NCBI GenBank assembly: GCA_023014365.1
Contig: JAEBUN010000001.1
Span: 3,782,001-3,846,000 of the forward strand
Length of the DNA stretch: 64,000 bases
From: Lepiota brunneoincarnata
Lineage: Eukaryota; Basidiomycota; Agaricomycetes; Agaricales; Agaricaceae
Direction of reading: 5' to 3'
The notes beneath the pieces are model-generated. The model saw only the letters and a program-made list of their open reading frames with translations. It was not told the origin of the DNA and searched no databases. This document shows positions 9,440-21,736 of the stretch, in pieces (within the stretch, counting starts at the first letter, position 1; the number at the start of each line of letters is the position of its first letter). Both the position numbers and the translations under genes were made by a program.

Positions 9440-11823
9440 ATTGGATGATAATAATGATTATTGGTTACGATCGCTCACCAAGCTGGCCCAATCTGAAACC
9501 ACTCCACCTCTCCTCAAACCTCAGCAGCATGGACGAACTCCAAGGTATTCGAAACGCATCTGGCTGCGCCACGCACGCAGTTCTTCAACACGGCAGTGCA
9601 AATACCAAAGTAAAACCTGACCCGCCGTCCAAGGATCATGACTCCAAAGGCAGCCGCGCTCATGACCACATACAGTATCCCCTAGACGATCTGGAACAAG
9701 AGGACGAGAATGATGAATATCACCAGTCAACGTTGGTGCAGGCTCCCCATTACAGTTCCTTGACTATCTCTTGACTGTCTCTCCATAGGCTGTGGTAGTA
9801 CACCTCGACTGCGTTTCCCCTAATCGCTGGTACATGTGGGCCGCTAGCCAACTTGTTCTCAATCTGCGCCTTGGTTCAGACCCGGCGAGTAACCGTGCCT
9901 GATGGCAGAGGAGTGTCCGACCCCTCATGGTACTACTATCATATTGTATACAACAAGCTTTACTAACGACACCTTGTAGGCTGCTGGCGTTAAACGTTAT
10001 TTCATTGATCCTCGCCTTACCCGCTAATTTATTGCTATTCTTCAACTTTGCTCGACGAGTACCATACAAAATTGCACAACCATTTACGATAGGCTTCTGG
10101 TACGCCCTCAACTCCACACCAAAGTCCAAGGACCCGTTTTTAACTCCCAACCCCTCCCCCTCCCTCCACATTCCCCTTCCTAACCAGGTACCTCTCCTGC
10201 ATACTCCTAACCGTCCCCCTCGCTCTCGCCCACACCATCCTCCTCGAAAACCACACAAATTACGCCCTTTCCGAATCCTACTACTGCGCCCTCATCGCCG
10301 CCATCCTCTACTTCATCATCTCCACCCTCCTCCTCTTCAACATCCTCGGCGCATACACCATCCACGCCTACCCACCCTCCCTAGGCTCCCTCACCATCCC
10401 ACAACGCACACTCATGCTCCAAACCATCGCATTCTCAGTGCTACCTCGTCCTCGGCGCAGGTGTCTTCTCCACCATCGAAGGATGGGGCTTCATCGATGG
10501 CCCTCTATTGGGCAGATTACACCCTCCTCACTATCGGCCTCGGTTCGGATTTCCCACTCAAGCGAACTGTAGGGCGTATGTTACTCTTTCCATACGCCGC
10601 TATCGGAATCACTTCCGTTGGTCTGATCATCACCAGCGTCCGTGGGTTGGTGCTTGAGCGCGGTAAAGCGCAAATCACGAAAAGGCGAATGGGGAAGGAG
10701 AGGGAGAGGTGGGAGATGAATATGAACGGTGGTCGGGATTCGACTTCGAATTCCGATGGTGTCCGTCTGGTTTCTTTGTGTGGGTGTTTCCGACGGAAGA
10801 AATGGAGGTCGATGGCGGCTGGCTTTGGAGATGTGAAGGAACACCGGATGTGGGGAAGAGAAGAATTCGAGTTGATGCGGTATATCGAGTCAAGTGCGAA
10901 ACGATCTCAGAAGTATATCGCTCTGACGTTTTCGATTGTGGTCTTCGCAATGGTTTGGGGTGGGGGTGCGATCGTGTTCTGGGCATGTCAACGTGCAAGT
11001 CCACCATTTATTATTTACCACTCTTACCTCTTTAGCAATAATCTCACATCAAAGTATTGGAACACTTAGGAAGACGGCTGGTCGTACCCAGAATCGCTCT
11101 ACTTCACCTATGTTGCGATTTTGACGATTGGATATGGTGATTTTTACCCCTCGACGAACGCAGCCAGACCCTTCTTCGTGATATGGAGTTTAGTCGCGGT
11201 GCCGGCAATGACGGTCCTCATCTCTATCATGGGTGGGACAATCATCAAGTGGATTGAAGAAGCTACTGTAATGGCTAGGGCAACGGTCTATCTTTCCTGA
11301 ACGCATAGAGAAGTGGAGAACCGGGAGGAGAAGAAGAAGAAATTACAAACGCAACGAGGACACAACAGCCCGTGCTAGAATTCCCTCGGAACATCGACCA
11401 GGTGATACAGAAGAGGTAAAACAACACTCAGTGGAGGAGACCACAGATAATATTATTGTCGAGGAACGGGAGCGGGTGGAGCCAACACTGGCGGTGAGAC
11501 TTACGAGGGAGATTACTCAAGTCGCAAGAGATGCTTCGAATAGCCTGCACCCGCCTAGGTACGAGTGGGATGAATGGGTGAGGTGGCTGAAGATGATGGA
11601 GGAAGTGAGACAAACCCTAGGGGAGAGCGTCGATGGTGCGACGCAGCGGAGGGGGGACGGTTTTCGGAATGGACATGGTTGGACGATCAGGGCCCTCTGT
11701 TCAGCACGGCCACGGAAACCCAGTGGGTGCTTGGTAGACTTTGTCAATTGCTCGAGAAGCTGTCAGAGAGAGGGGAGCCATGGGAGGGGAGGGAGAGGGC
11801 TTGACAAAGGAGAGAGATTTTGA
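9440..11823 (+). pseudogene. Dead copy of TOK1-type outward-rectifier K+ channel gene
   Basis: Collinear with the intact gene at 43571-46002 over exons, introns and 3' flank. It carries a TAG stop in exon 2 at the position of the second Trp of LWWFTSTAF (about 9795) and single-base shifts near 9520, 10437, 10500, 11272 and 11672 relative to the intact copy. Eight-TM, two-pore features are still readable: the first filter TIGLGSDFP, the cytosolic KRTVGRMLLFPYAAIG block and the second filter TIGYGDFYP. Splice sites are conserved. It keeps normal CpG content, unlike the fragment that follows. I call it a pseudogene because the disruptions are several and independent. Confidence 0.82.
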
Positions 11824-12000
11824 ATGGTCCTCCTTTTTTGGTGAGAAAGCCCAGATATCACCCTTAGATTACACGTTTTCAGACAATAAAACTCGAAACC
11901 AGGGACATCACTACAAGGCCATGGGGGTACCAGGATACGATGTTCGATGTGGAAGCGGCTGCCCCATCATTCCACAAACCCAAATTCAAACGAGGTTGGT

Positions 12001-12027
12001 AAAAAGAAAGAAAGAAAGAAAGAAAGA
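12001..12027 (+). repeat. (AAAG)n microsatellite
   Basis: About six AAAG units lie downstream of the dead channel gene. A shorter version of the same tract sits at the equivalent place (46200-46220) downstream of the intact copy, which confirms that the flank was duplicated too. Confidence 0.9.
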
Positions 12028-12715
12028 ACCAGAGAGCAATGAACAGGAAATTAGGTCCTTGGATGGGATGTGACATTCATGTGCCCCTCCCCCTCCCCTT
12101 GGCTATAGTGTAGGCACAAAGAACCACGACATCCACAAAACGTAAGGAGCGTGTGCGGATATCAAGCAGTAATTAAGGTTGGAGTGTGTGTCGAATTATT
12201 TAGCTGGAGGGAATTTTTTCTCTTGTTTTTTCCCCCTTCTTCCGTTTTTGAGGATTGTTTGTAGTTTCTCTCTCAGGGAAAGGAGGATGGAGGGGCCACC
12301 TGGTAATGTGATGTCATGGTTAGTTAGTCTACCATGATTTTCTCGAATGTGAAAATATGACAAAATGGTCGGACAGGCCAAGACTGCGTATGAATTGAGG
12401 TGGGAAAGAAATCAGGTAAGAAGCAGGGGAGGAGAGAATAAATACCAAGAATGGGGAGTCAGAAACACACAAGAGAGGAAGAGGAGTTTGAAATGAATTT
12501 GTTGATCTCATTACCCAAAAAAAAAAGAGTGGAGTGGAAGGGAATGTCGCTCACGATGATCACATAAACAGGTTTCGGCTAGAAGCCCACTAGGGGGCCA
12601 TTTCAAGTCATAAAGCGGGGAGAGGGAGCTTCCCACTCCTGGAGTGCCTGGACAAAAGTAGAGTTGGTTTGATGCAAGCGCGTTTATGCTTGACATAGGC
12701 AAGGGCAGGCATCAA

Positions 12716-12935
12716 AGGATGATCTGGAACAGGAGGATGAGAGTGATGAACATCACCAGTCAATGTTAGTGCAGGCTCCCCACTGCAGCTCCTTGATTGT
12801 CTCTTGACTGTCTCTGTATAGGCTGTGGTGGTTCACCTTGATTGCATTTCCTCCAATCACTGGTGCTTTTGGGCTGCTGGCCAACTTGTTCTCAATCTGC
12901 ACCTTGGTTCAGATGTGGCGAGTAACTGTACCTGT
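12716..12935 (+). pseudogene. CpG-decayed K+ channel gene fragment (exon 1 end to exon 2)
   Basis: Matches the end of exon 1, intron 1 and most of exon 2 of the TOK1-type gene (acidic LEQEDESDEHHQ stretch, then LANLFSICTLVQMWRV). Nearly every CpG of the other copies is TpG or CpA here. Homology stops abruptly near 12935, where the transposon island begins. An equivalent fragment follows the intact gene at 46491-46775, so the ancestral unit already had a partial tandem duplicate. Confidence 0.85.
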
Positions 12936-14879
12936 GAAAGGATGTAAACTGGGGTGTTAGGGGTTTGGTGATGTGAACACAACAGCATCTGTCTGTCACT
13001 GAGGCTTCAACCCAGATTCTGTAGGTAGAGTAGAGAAATCAGGTAGAAAATGAACAATTTAAATAAAACCACTCAACATGTGAACTTGAGATGATGTGAG
13101 ATGATGAGGGGATGTGTTCTGAACAAATTCCAATAGCTGGGACATCAAGACAAGGTGAACTATGTCATAAAAAGTGTTTATATTAGCAATAAACTAATCA
13201 AAGTTCCATTCCTGGTGAATAAGAGTAAAATGTTAGAATATGAGTGATCATTAGCCTCAGACACTCATATATGCAAGAACTGATGTATTCTATACCTGTT
13301 AGAAGACAAGTAATTGTTCTATAGACAACATAAGTAATAGTCATGAGAGGAAAGTGATAAAGACTACTCAGCCTCAGAAACTTGTATGTGTGACTCTGTG
13401 AGAATTGAGACTGCAGGGAATTCTTGCTATGGTATTTAAGGTAAAGCCAGAATAATAGAAGGAGTAGATAACTATCCTGCCATGCTGGCTACCTTGAACA
13501 TAGAGGGTGAGAGAAATAAAATGCTCAGGAAGCCAAACCACAGGGAGGTGGGTGATTATGGGGACAAGCAGTCAATGCTTGTACCCCCTGTGTACCATGA
13601 CACTTACAATTGGTTCATATTTCCAACATAAAAAAGATAAGCTCAAGCATGTTGAAGCAAGGCAGTGGGGCCAGAAGCCCTGCAAGGAGGGAAAGTGATG
13701 AGACAACAAAGATCCTCAAATTGCGAGACAACCGCCAAGCACAACCAGATGTGAGTGAGCTTATTGGAAAGGCATGGTAGAGACCTTCCAGATATGAGTT
13801 AGTGTGTCCTGAGGCGTTGAAAAATGGCCCCAGAACAGAGACATCTGCGTGGGGATAGTGATCAGCAAGGAAAACACGTTTTACTTCACTGAAAGAGTTT
13901 TTCCCAGGATGTGCAATATGGCGTTGGAAAGCCCTTAAGAATACGCATCTAACGGTAGTAGTAGTCAGAGGAATGGTGCAGTGTGAGATTACGAAATAAG
14001 GAATGAACCTAGGCAATGTTGATGGTGATGACAAGGGAAGGGATGGGTCAATTGGGGCATAAAGCAGCGTGTTCAAGAGGTGTTGGCAGGGGCTATCAAA
14101 CGGCAAAACCGCTAGCTGATCCCTGCAGTTGTCCCCGGGATATACATCAATCTTCCCATTTCTACTGGGAAAAATCTTGTAAATTCTTGTATTTTCTGCA
14201 AGGCTCTAACTTATTGGTTCTAATGTAATTGGTAGAGCGAGGGGAGTAGGGAAAGAACAGATTGAATGATTAACAAGGTCCCCAAAGGGGATTTAAATAG
14301 ATGAGCAATGTTACTACGGTTGGTCTAAGCTCTGTGGCTGTGGCCACAGAGTCATAATGGATCTATTGTACTGTGCCTACATCTCTTTGTTATGGAGGGG
14401 ATTATTGTGAGTCATAAAAGAAATAGGCTCTTTAGCCCATCATACATATATCTTTGACTAGCAAAGACATTCTCCATTGCTTGGATCATCCCATTTGAAA
14501 GGTAATAGGTTTTTGTCCCCAGGTAAGGTTACAGGTGCACTCAATACACTCAAGCTAGTGAGAAGGAGTGTACACCTTTCATGAATGCTAAGTTTGCAGG
14601 GCTTGGAAAGTTATCAAACTCAGAGAGTGATGGTGTGAAAGTCAAGTTCTGTTCTATTGTCACTTGACAATAGTAAGTACTTAACAAATTGTGAACTAGT
14701 GAGCAAGTAACTTTACTCACTAATAGTTCAAGGATAAAGAGTTTGTTAACTTAGAGATCTAACTCATTTCATGGTTGGCTCTCAAGTCAACAAGGATAGT
14801 GCATGAATAACTTTACTCATAGCTAACCCAAAAGTTCAAACAAGTCATGATTAGGAACCTCAATCACTGATTAAGTCTA
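12936..14879. other. AT-rich, CpG-poor decayed repeat sequence; no gene
   Basis: No coding region is supported. CpG dinucleotides are scarce compared with sequence left of 12.5 kb. This is probably old transposon sequence whose family I cannot name. Confidence 0.45.
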
Positions 14880-15076
14880 CCACTTAGAATCCTAAGTGTC
14901 CCCTGGATGAATGGTTCTCAAGCTGGCAGTCTAGCTAAGAAGGTATGACTACCACTTAGGATCCTAGACATCCCAAAGACAAGTGGTCCTCAAGCTAGTA
15001 TTCAATCCCTGAAGTCAATCACCACTTAGGATCCTAGATGTCACCAAGACAAGTGATCCTCAAGCTAGCAATCAAT
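14880..15076. repeat. About 70-bp minisatellite, 3 units
   Basis: Three diverged tandem units start at 14880, 14952 and 15022. Each has CCACTTAGRATCCTA near the start and AAGTGGTCCTCAAGCTAG near the end; the two blocks are partly complementary, so each unit can form a stem-loop. Confidence 0.75.
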
Positions 15077-15104
15077 CTCAGGCATTTGTGAATGTTGTTG
15101 TGCT

Positions 15105-16946
15105 GCAAAATCACTAGCTAATAAAGTAACTAACTCTCTGTTACTGAATAATATCAGTATATGGCCATGGTCAGACACTGGGTGCGAGAGATTTAGAATA
15201 CTATCTAAAATATGTGAAGGCAGACATCTCAGAAACAGAACCAGAACACCTAGACAAGTAAAAGTGATGTTAACTAACTTATCAGTGATAAGGCTATGGA
15301 AGAATGACTCTGGTATGAATGTACTCAAGCATTGTATCCGATACCATGTTGACTAAGATATTAGTTAAGATACTCATGACTGCACAAAAGACCCATTTCC
15401 TCACCTCTGCCCTAGAAAGCGGACAAGTTGCAACACCTATGTCATCTGGATGGTACCTAGTCATAATAACAGGTCCAGGAGTGAATCTTGACAAAAGAAT
15501 GTAGGGATTAGCTGATGCCCTGACAAGAATGTCCCCTTGGAACAGCTCTGATGGTATTGAAAGATAAAAGATTGGATGGGGGTATCCAAGAGGGTACTCA
15601 GGGACGGATGCTCCCTCATAGTAACAAAAGAGACCAGAAATGATGGACTAGAAAATAAAGATTGATAAGAATGAAACAAGCTAATTAAATTCTACTATTA
15701 GTTTACTGCCTGAAGGCTATGGAAGTGAACTTTTAGGACATTAGGGTTGAGAACCCAGGTGTGGAGAATCACGAAAAAGATAAAAACCCTTAGATAAGAG
15801 TTAGCAAGTAAACTTGCTAACCCAACTGGCTGTAATATAAATAACCAGGCACTTAGGGAGCAAGTTCCTGAGAGCAAATTATGTTGCTGATATCAGAACT
15901 CCTAGAATGATGCTCCTAAATGATGAGGAGACAATAAAATGATGAAGCTGAAGGCTTGTTTCAGGTATACCCATAAGTCAATTGTATATTGTTATAAAAA
16001 CTTGTCTGTAAATTACATGGGAGGCAAGAAACTGCTTGCCTATTTCCCCCCCCTGATTGTATGGTCAATTAGGATAGGAATATAAAGCAATTTTATGCGA
16101 TTTTCTTTGGTTATAGACCACCAGAGACTTAAAGAGTTATACTCTTTAAAACCAGACCCTTTGAAACAATTGAGATATTGACAGACCCTTCTGCTTGACT
16201 TGAGAACTGAATATGAGTTGCTATGACTCTTCTGTTCTTAAGTAGAAAGTTCACTAACTTCCATTTCTTTGGGGTTCCTCTTAGAGGCCTTGCCTCAGAA
16301 GCATACCATTGAATTGTAGAGCTGTTTAATTGAGAAGCGAACATAGTACACTAGGGCCTGTTGAAAACACTGTCCACTAGATCTATCTAGTTTAAAGATA
16401 CTTACTGCAGGAGCTCACTAGAAGCCTGTCTCACTGAGTAGTATAAAGTTTTATTGCCTTGTTCAGAAGCTGTAGTGCACTAGGGCCCATTAGATAATGC
16501 TGTCTGCTAGGCCTACTAGATTAAAGACACTTACTGCAGGAGCTTGTCAAAAGCCTGTCTTGCCTGGGTAGTGTAAATTTATAGTATTGTCAAGAGAAAA
16601 GAATGTAGTATGCTAGGGCCCATTAGAACATGTTGTCTGCTAGGTCTATGGAGGTTCACTGATTGCAAAGCTTGCATTTTGCCTGACTTATCAAATCGTG
16701 AAGATATTAGTTAACATATTATATAGTAACGACCATCAAAGTTCCCATTGTATTCAGATAGGACAACTGTCTGTCTAGTTGGAGACTAAGAGAATAACTT
16801 ACCAAGACCCTAAAAACACTAGAATTGAATATATTTCTGGAGATCTGTGACAACCTCTCCCCCACGAACTTATAAAGTCGGAATTAGTGAACCTGTAAAC
16901 AAACTTCATTTTTGATCTTGTAAAGTAATCCTGCATTTCAATGCCT
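15105..16946 (-). repeat. 1.8-kb repeat module, decayed copy
   Basis: Reverse-complement match over its whole length to 51475-53310, which lies inside the hAT element. This copy has TpG/CpA at many sites where the other has CpG. It includes about 2.3 tandem units of roughly 131 bp carrying CTAGGGCCC (16350-16660). I see no intact protein frame. Edges are defined only by where similarity to the hAT copy ends; short flanking similarity (CAACA..CATTC..CACAA) remains just beyond 15105. Confidence 0.8.
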
Positions 16947-18240
16947 TAGCTAGGAAGCAATCACTCCACAGACAAACAGGTGTGTTCAGACAGTCAGAGA
17001 TGTTAAACACCATAATCGATGGGGGGAAAGAATCCCAGCAGAATGCTTACCCTGCCCCCCCTTGACAGCCTTATTTTATACTACTAATATATGCAGTGCT
17101 TCATACATATTTAGGAATAGCTTACACATCCTTTTCCTTTTTAGCTTTTCCATTCTAAGTGATATCATATAGCTGATGTATCCTCCTACTCACCCCATTG
17201 GCAGTTCTCCCCATGTTTCACAATTGGAGCCCATTTCCCAACTAGGTTTTCCAATGTTTTGGCACCATAATTGGGTTGGCTCCTTCCATTTTAGTCTCCT
17301 GGAGTTCCTTGAATCTCCTCCAGGCATCTAAACTTTAGTGAATAAATCAGGCAGCCTTGTTCCTTCTCCAGGCAATCCCTCAGATTGTAAACTGTCAAGT
17401 TTCATTCTATTTTCCCTTGGTTTGTGGCTTTGGACAAATGTAGCTAAGAACATTTGTATACCCATGACATTCCATTAATCATTAATTATCCCTCTGCCAA
17501 TGGGTTGACATATTAGGGCCTTGGGTCATGTCCTAGGTATTTCCTTGCCTGGCCAGCAACTTGGGACTTGTTCTGGCCCTCTTATTCCCTATAGCTAAGG
17601 GTTATCAAGAGTTTCTGCCTCAATTCTGAGGGTATAAGTCAGGATAATTCGATTTTTCAGGTATATTCAAAATTTTGGCAGATTACCATTGTATGCAGAA
17701 TGTCAATTCCCACTAGGTTCAAATGCATTTGGATGCATTCAGGCTCCAAATCTTTGAGCCTGAACCATGAACTGAACCAACAGGCCAGGGGCTGAACCTG
17801 AACCTGAACTGGACTGAACTTTCAGGTTCAGTTCAGGAGGTTCAGGTTCAAACCAAAGTTCTGAACTGAACTTCAGCACCCCTAGGATAGACACTGCAGT
17901 TCTGGTATGATTGCTTTTCCATCATAAAAGTTCATGTCAACAGATATCATAGAGCAGAGATATCAATCAGTGGGAGGAACAATATGGTACATGTAGGATG
18001 AAAGACATGCTTTTGACCCATCAGGAGCAATGGTCAAAGCACAGTCAGGCAAATAAATATACACAAAATATGTCACAATAATTTTGAATGAAAACTAATT
18101 TGCCTTCTTCCCAGTACATAAATGCTTTTGAGCACTTGGTTATTCATCATCTGCTTCAATCACCCATTTCTTGCCAGCATCACCACTATGTGTACTTGAA
18201 TCATCCATCAAAGTCTCAAGTGCATTGCCTGAGAATCCTA
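16947..18240. other. decayed repeat DNA without recognised gene
   Basis: The stretch is CpG-poor and AT-rich with no family-matching frames. It contains a purine-rich/G-rich tract near 17020-17070 and the direct and inverted GAACCTGAAC cluster described separately. Confidence 0.4.
17735..17886. repeat. Cluster of direct and inverted TTCAGGTTCAG motifs, possible hAT-type terminus
   Basis: Many direct and inverted copies of CTGAAC/GTTCAG occur in 150 bp, ending in GCACCCCTAG. Subterminal short repeats next to a CTAGGGGTGC-like end are typical of hAT miniature elements. I could not find the matching other end or a target duplication. Confidence 0.4.
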
Positions 18241-18299
18241 ACATCATAAGTATGCTAAAAAAATCACAGTGAGTGCTTGGTTTATAGTGAGAGGAAGTG

Positions 18300-19101
18300 T
18301 GATGAGAAGGTCAACAAGCATCAAGAACAACAACTTTTACCAAGATGTCTGTGAATGCATAAGCTCCCTTGGTCTTCCAAAATGTTTCACCTTGAATGTA
18401 ACCTCCACTAATGACCCAGGAACTAAATTCTGTACCAAGTCAGCCATTACTGGCTGCATATCTTCATTGTAGACACTCAATGGCAATGTGCAATAACTAT
18501 CCTAAAAGTCCTTGAGATCATGTTTAAGTCCCTTGGGAACAGCCCATGTGTTCATAGCACTGTTCTGCCCATCCCACCTGGTATCTAAAAGACTGTTGAA
18601 ATGATGACTGATAAAATATAACCTTGACACACCTTCCACTCAAAAACTGGTGCAGACAACTGAAGAGCAGACAACTCAGGAAGCAGTAGAATGCAACTTG
18701 AGTCCAAAGCACCTCCTTTACACTTTTTGCCAATAATACCTGTTGGAATATTGAGCACTTTGCTGGCTTGGATCCTCAGTTATTATTCTATTTTCATTCC
18801 TGTTTCCAATTACTTTTATTGTTTTATTTCATTTTATTATTGCCAGGTGTATATAATAGGTACAAACAGAGATGAACTCCCACACATTTGCAACAGGTTC
18901 CTGCTTTTCTTGCTCTAACTTCCCTAAATCCAACAATACCCTCCAACTGCCTATAACCAATATGCCAGTCCTCTTTTAAGTGAGGATACTCACAAGGTCT
19001 CAACATCAATTGATACCATGCAGTTACAAGCATTCCCACTTTAGAATTGGGTAAGAAGTTGCCTGTCAAAGTGATCAATAATGATCCCACAATGAATGCC
19101 A
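18300..19101 (-). pseudogene. Fragment of transposon-linked minus-strand gene (separated part)
   Basis: Minus-strand stretches such as WDGQNSAMNTWAVPKGLKHD, and then MADLVQNLVPGSLVEVTFKV, look like decayed coding sequence. They lie beyond the Copia element (inserted at TGCCA, 19097-19101) from the related segment at 25654-27833. I cannot name the family; stops interrupt all frames. Confidence 0.35.
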
Positions 19102-19443
19102 TGTTAACTGAGTAGAGTCAATAGTATCAGTGACACACTGATCACTAGTCACTAGCTTGAGTTGATCAACAATCACTGATGTATTCACACATTGTTAATA
19201 ATAGTGTGATTTGATAAGCCCACTGATTTGGTCAAGTGTAAAGGTTCTTTGTACTGTATGTAACTCTCCTTCACATAATAGGATTTGGCTAGTCTAAGGT
19301 CCCATCCTGTCAAAATGGACACAAGGCATGAACCTTGGTGTCCACTAATTGACATCCCCAAGGGATGGGTGTACATAACAACTAATTACTTATATATTAT
19401 AATTTGTTACTAACTAATAAGTGATCTGTCACTTTATTTAACA
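19102..19443 (-). repeat. Copia 3' LTR
   Basis: 342-bp LTR, TGTTAACTGAG..TTTAACA on the plus strand, nearly identical to the copy at 25317-25653. As the element reads on the minus strand, this is the 3' LTR. Confidence 0.93.
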
Positions 19444-19457
19444 CAACCCCCTGATCC
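19444..19457 (-). other. Copia polypurine tract
   Basis: The minus strand reads GATCAGGGGGTTG immediately before the 3' LTR, the expected position of the plus-strand primer. Confidence 0.75.
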
Positions 19458-20134
19458 ACTGCACACCTTCACTTATCCAACTTCCTATTCCATCATTTCC
19501 TTAATCCTATAAGATCACAGAACTTCTCCACCTTGACTTGGGCAAGAGGTTTTGTAAGCAGATCAGCTGGCATGTCATCAGTAGACAGGTGCTCAAGCTG
19601 TAGCTTTTTCATTGCCACCTTCTCCCTCAACCAATAATAACCCATGTCCAAGTGTTTCATCCTCCCATGGTGATCAGGGTTTTTGGCAACAGACATTGCA
19701 GACTGGCTATCAGTGTATAGTACCAATGGGACACATGGAGTATATCCAAGCTCTCCTAGCAATTTTTGCATCCACAGGATTTCTTTTCCAGCCTCATTCC
19801 CAGCCACATACTCTGCTTCAGTAGTTGACTTGGTGACTACAGGTTGAAGCTTGCTTCTCCAACACACAACCCCCTGACCCAGCTTCACCAAATATCCTGT
19901 TGTGGATTTGCAAGAGTCCTTGTCTCCTCCATGATCAGCATCACAATATGTCACAAACATCCTATCACCAATACTGGAGTCAGATCCATATGTGAGCTTA
20001 TAGTCCAATATACCCCTTAAGTATCGGAACAAGTGTTTAACAGCTGACCAATGAGCCATTCCAGGGTTAGCATTGAAGTGTGCTAGTACCCCTACAGCAT
20101 AAGCAATGTCTGGACATGTTGTAGTGGCCAAATA

Positions 20135-21736
20135 CAGTGGCATCCAAAAGTATCGCACCATCATGTGACCTGATCTCTTGATCTCGCTTATCTATTTCAT
20201 GTAACACTTGAGGTGAAACAAAGTATGCTGTTTCATGCTCTAGGACACAAGGAATCATCATGGCAATGAAACTTTGCTGTATAATGTATTCTAGGAATAA
20301 AATTCATGTTTTAGTGCCACACTTATGGTGCATTTCTTTTGGACATCTAAGTTCAATCACCTTTGAAGCTATATAGGCGAAGCCAGAGTGAACAAACCTC
20401 AAGTTTTTTGCATCATTCAGCCTCATTACACCATGGTCTATACTTCCCCATCTAAAGTTGCTCACATTGTTGAACTCCGGTCTTCTGGGATGACCCATAG
20501 ACAGATTGGGTCAAGGATCAGTATCCATCACTCTACTGTTGGCCATGTACTCGACAGATTCTCCAAAACTGAAGATCCATATTATGTCAGGCCCAAATCC
20601 GGTCACCCTTGAAAGCTGGATGAGCGCCAAGTGCGAGTTGGGGCCCGGCTTCTTGCCCGAATGGAGGTATCCAATGCAACTGAATTGGCTAAAACCACCT
20701 TCCCGGGTGTGTCATGCCAAACAGTAGCATGCTCCCTAAAGGAGAAAGGATTGATATGCCAAGTCAGGAGGCCCCATCCCTACATTTCTCCAATCAATCA
20801 GAAGAAGCAACTTGCGTGGGCACGCCAGCATTCTGATTGGATGGTTGATGACTGGAAGGAGGTAATTTTCTCCAATGAATCTAAATTCCTCCTTTTCAAG
20901 TCAGATGGCCATCAATATGCTTGGATAAAGCCTGGACAGGCCCTGGACCCTCAATTTACCAAGAAGAACATCAAACACAGGGGGGGGGAATATTATGGTT
21001 TGGGGGTGCATCACTAGTTGGAGGGTAGGGAGGTTACATCAGATATCCGGCATCATGTGTGGTCCGGATTATGTCAAGATCCTTGAAAAGTCTTATCTAG
21101 GGACTCTCAAGGATCTTAATCTGAGATCCACAGGTTGAAGCGCACTAATTTTCCAGCAGGATAATGATCTGAAACACAGGAGTAAAGTTGCCAAGGAATT
21201 TTTCAAGAAGAAAAAAATTTGCCGCTTGGACTGGCCACCCTCAAGCCCTGATATGAACATTATAGAGCATGTATGGGACCAATTGGATCGTCTTGTGTAT
21301 GCCCGTGACCCTCTTCCTCGCAACTGGGATGAGATGTGGGCTGCTCTTCAGGAGGAATGGGGTAATATATCTCAAGAAAATTTGGACACCCTTTTTGAGA
21401 GTATGCCTCATCGTGTTGAGGTAGTAATTAAGGCCTAGGGTGGAAACACCAAGTACTAACTTGTTTCGAGGTGAATGGTTTTGTTTTCATCCCACAATGC
21501 TCTAATCTTATCTCTTAATAGGTGATGTCCAAAAGTATTGCACCACCCTTTTCACACTCCTCCTCATTTTTTGATTTAAATTCTGTATATTATGTCTCTC
21601 TACTACTATATATCGATTCCCTACATGCTTAGCTCTCTGTCAATATAATTTATAGATGAAACAACAATGATCTTGAAGAACGAGAGAGAGTTGATCTGTT
21701 GGTCATGTGACGGTGCGATACTTTTGGATGCCACTG
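20135..21736 (+). mobile_element. Tc1/mariner element inserted in Copia
   Basis: 1602 bp. The inverted ends CAGTGGCATCCAAAAGTATC match on both sides, and the element is flanked by TA (20133-20134 and 21737-21738). It sits within the Copia RT to RNase H region, between MNAVGSLMYSG and YLATTTCPDI. It is therefore younger than the Copia insertion. Confidence 0.95.
20433..21438 (+). pseudogene. Tc1 transposase, inactive
   Basis: An N-terminal helix-turn-helix (VAHIVELRSSGMTHRQIG) precedes a catalytic DDE region: WKEVIFSNESKF, IFQQDND and WPPSSPDMNIIEHVWDQL, the last fitting the D34E spacing of Tc1. The first catalytic Asp appears as Asn (FSNES instead of the usual FSDES). There is a TGA near 20610, a frameshift near 20990 and a further stop near 21140. 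A Tc1 transposase is normally about 340 aa; here the coding stretch is that length but broken. Confidence 0.9.

Noticed and set aside
10581..11007. Minus-strand frames over the K+ channel copies
   Set aside because: They are antisense to a recognised channel gene, recur in both copies only because the sequence is duplicated, and lack motifs.
14880..15076. CRISPR-like array
   Set aside because: Repeats are diverged, only three, no constant spacer length, and the genome is eukaryotic.
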